This document shows positions 63,503 through 64,000 of a stretch of DNA of 64,000 bases, piece by piece. Origin of the DNA: Vallicoccus soli (GTDB lineage Bacteria; Actinomycetota; Actinomycetes; Motilibacterales; Motilibacteraceae); NCBI RefSeq assembly GCF_003594885.1, contig NZ_QZEZ01000011.1:1-64000 (forward strand). The letters run 5' to 3'. The translations under genes were made by a program, and so were the position numbers. How positions within the stretch are numbered: the stretch's first letter is position 1; each line of letters opens with the position of its first letter. The notes under the pieces are model-generated. The model was given only the letters and a program-made list of their open reading frames with translations, searched no databases and was not told the origin of the DNA.

Positions 63503-64000
63503 TCAGGACGCCGGCCAGGCCGCCTCGATCTTGTCGACCGTCTCCTGCGTCGACTGGCCCGTGATCCAGTTCGTGGCCTGCTTCCAGAACGCGTCGGCGC
63601 CGACCGCGCCGGGCATCTGGTCCGAGCCGTCGAAGCGGAAGACCGCGTTCGGGTCCTGCAGGATCTCCGCGGAGAGCTGGTCGATCGGGCTCACGAGGTT
63701 GTCCACCTCGAGGCCGCTGTTGGCGCTGACCCAGCCGCCCTGCGGGGTGGCGATCGCCTTCTCGTTGGCCCAGGTGTCCGAGGACAGGAAGGTCTGGAAC
63801 GCCTGCACCTCGGGGCGGTCGTCGAAGGCGAGGACGAACTCGCCGCCGCCCAGGACCGGGCGGTCCTCGGCGGTCTGGCCCGGCAGGTAGAACGCGAAGA
63901 CGTCACCGTCCTCGGCGACCTCGGTGCCCTCGGGCCAGTTCGCGGCGTAGAAGCCGGCCTGGCGGTGCAGCGAGCACGCGCCGTCGATGATCGGCAGGCC
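63503..64000 (-). CDS. Carbohydrate ABC transporter substrate-binding protein, C-terminal part
   Basis: The last 165 residues of a family 1 extracellular binding protein; the 5' end lies beyond 64000. The frame stays open to the window edge: it reads GLPIIDGACSLHRQAGFYAA, then EDGDVFAFYLPGQTAED, GGGEFVLAFDDRPEVQAFQT, LSSDTWANEKAIATPQGGWV and the C-terminal TVDKIEAAWPAS. The Cys in GACSLHRQAGF and the GGGEF segment match alpha-glucoside (AglE) binding proteins. Short starts inside it are artefacts. With the two permeases it forms a sugar importer. Confidence 0.9.
   Translation of the reverse strand, partial: GLPIIDGACSLHRQAGFYAANWPEGTEVAEDGDVFAFYLPGQTAEDRPVLGGGEFVLAFDDRPEVQAFQTFLSSDTWANEKAIATPQGGWVSANSGLEVDNLVSPIDQLSAEILQDPNAVFRFDGSDQMPGAVGADAFWKQATNWITGQSTQETVDKIEAAWPAS

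Overview
The window is extremely GC-rich DNA with GTG-dominated starts and dense four-base GTGA/ATGA stop-start overlaps. It encodes the coproporphyrin-dependent haem enzymes (HemE, HemG/CgoX, HemQ/ChdC), an SsgB-type cell-division activator, a WhiI-like orphan response regulator, a DUF3000 protein and a PGPGW membrane protein. This combination points to a filamentous or morphologically complex actinobacterium (class Actinomycetes). The genus cannot be fixed from the sequence. No insertion sequence, prophage, CRISPR array or replication origin was seen, and no gap between genes exceeds about 220 bases.

Layout. 1-2.8 kb: tail of a large fibronectin-III/beta-propeller protein and an unknown gene. 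2.9-18.7 kb: a conserved actinobacterial block made of the fadA-fadB beta-oxidation operon, RNase D, WhiI-like regulator, DUF3000, zinc-ribbon protein, hemE, a PLP decarboxylase with a coupled membrane protein, a DUF4349 lipoprotein, hemG-hemQ-histidine kinase, msrB and a LigD-type polymerase. 18.7-21.7 kb: two secreted proteins, one with carbohydrate-binding-like folds and one with RTX-like calcium repeats. 21.8-27.7 kb: an asparagine-synthetase-like protein, a Usp-like protein, LigC-type DNA ligase, a membrane protein, a long palindrome, a RibD-like reductase and ZapE. 27.7-34.1 kb: glgX-treY-treZ, converting glycogen to trehalose. 34.1-38.2 kb: siroheme synthase plus the sir-zinc ribbon-cysH sulfate-assimilation operon behind a cysteine-containing leader peptide. 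38.3-41.5 kb: YihY, RsgA and a lipoprotein. 41.6-45.2 kb: a LacI-type regulator with araB-araD. 45.3-50.8 kb: lipoprotein, tRNA-Gly/Cys/Val operon, pabB-pabC, ssgB, PGPGW protein, tRNA-Val(CAC), PilZ and MOSC proteins. 50.8-56.7 kb: thrS-HIT-DCC facing a tandemly duplicated HTTM/partner module. 56.8-64 kb: a GH15-like hydrolase, a penicillin-binding lipoprotein, and a carbohydrate ABC transporter with its LacI regulator, cut by the window end.

Working together. Haem genes are spread over hemE and hemG-hemQ. Sulfate assimilation has its cofactor enzyme (siroheme synthase) and both reductases adjacent. Storage polysaccharide is debranched by GlgX and converted by TreY/TreZ. The LacI regulator upstream of araB sits beside two near-identical operator candidates, one in its own promoter and one on the araB start codon. 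Many genes carry a -10 hexamer 6-8 nt before the start codon, the signature of leaderless transcription, and this was used to choose several starts.

The strongest candidate for something little described is the operon at 53,845-56,684. It holds two copies of a two-gene unit (a small membrane-anchored protein with a conserved RAEVEGQL motif plus an HTTM/vitamin-K-carboxylase-like membrane protein) and faces a DCC-type thiol oxidoreductase gene. The cysteine leader peptide with its attenuator-like hairpin is the second.
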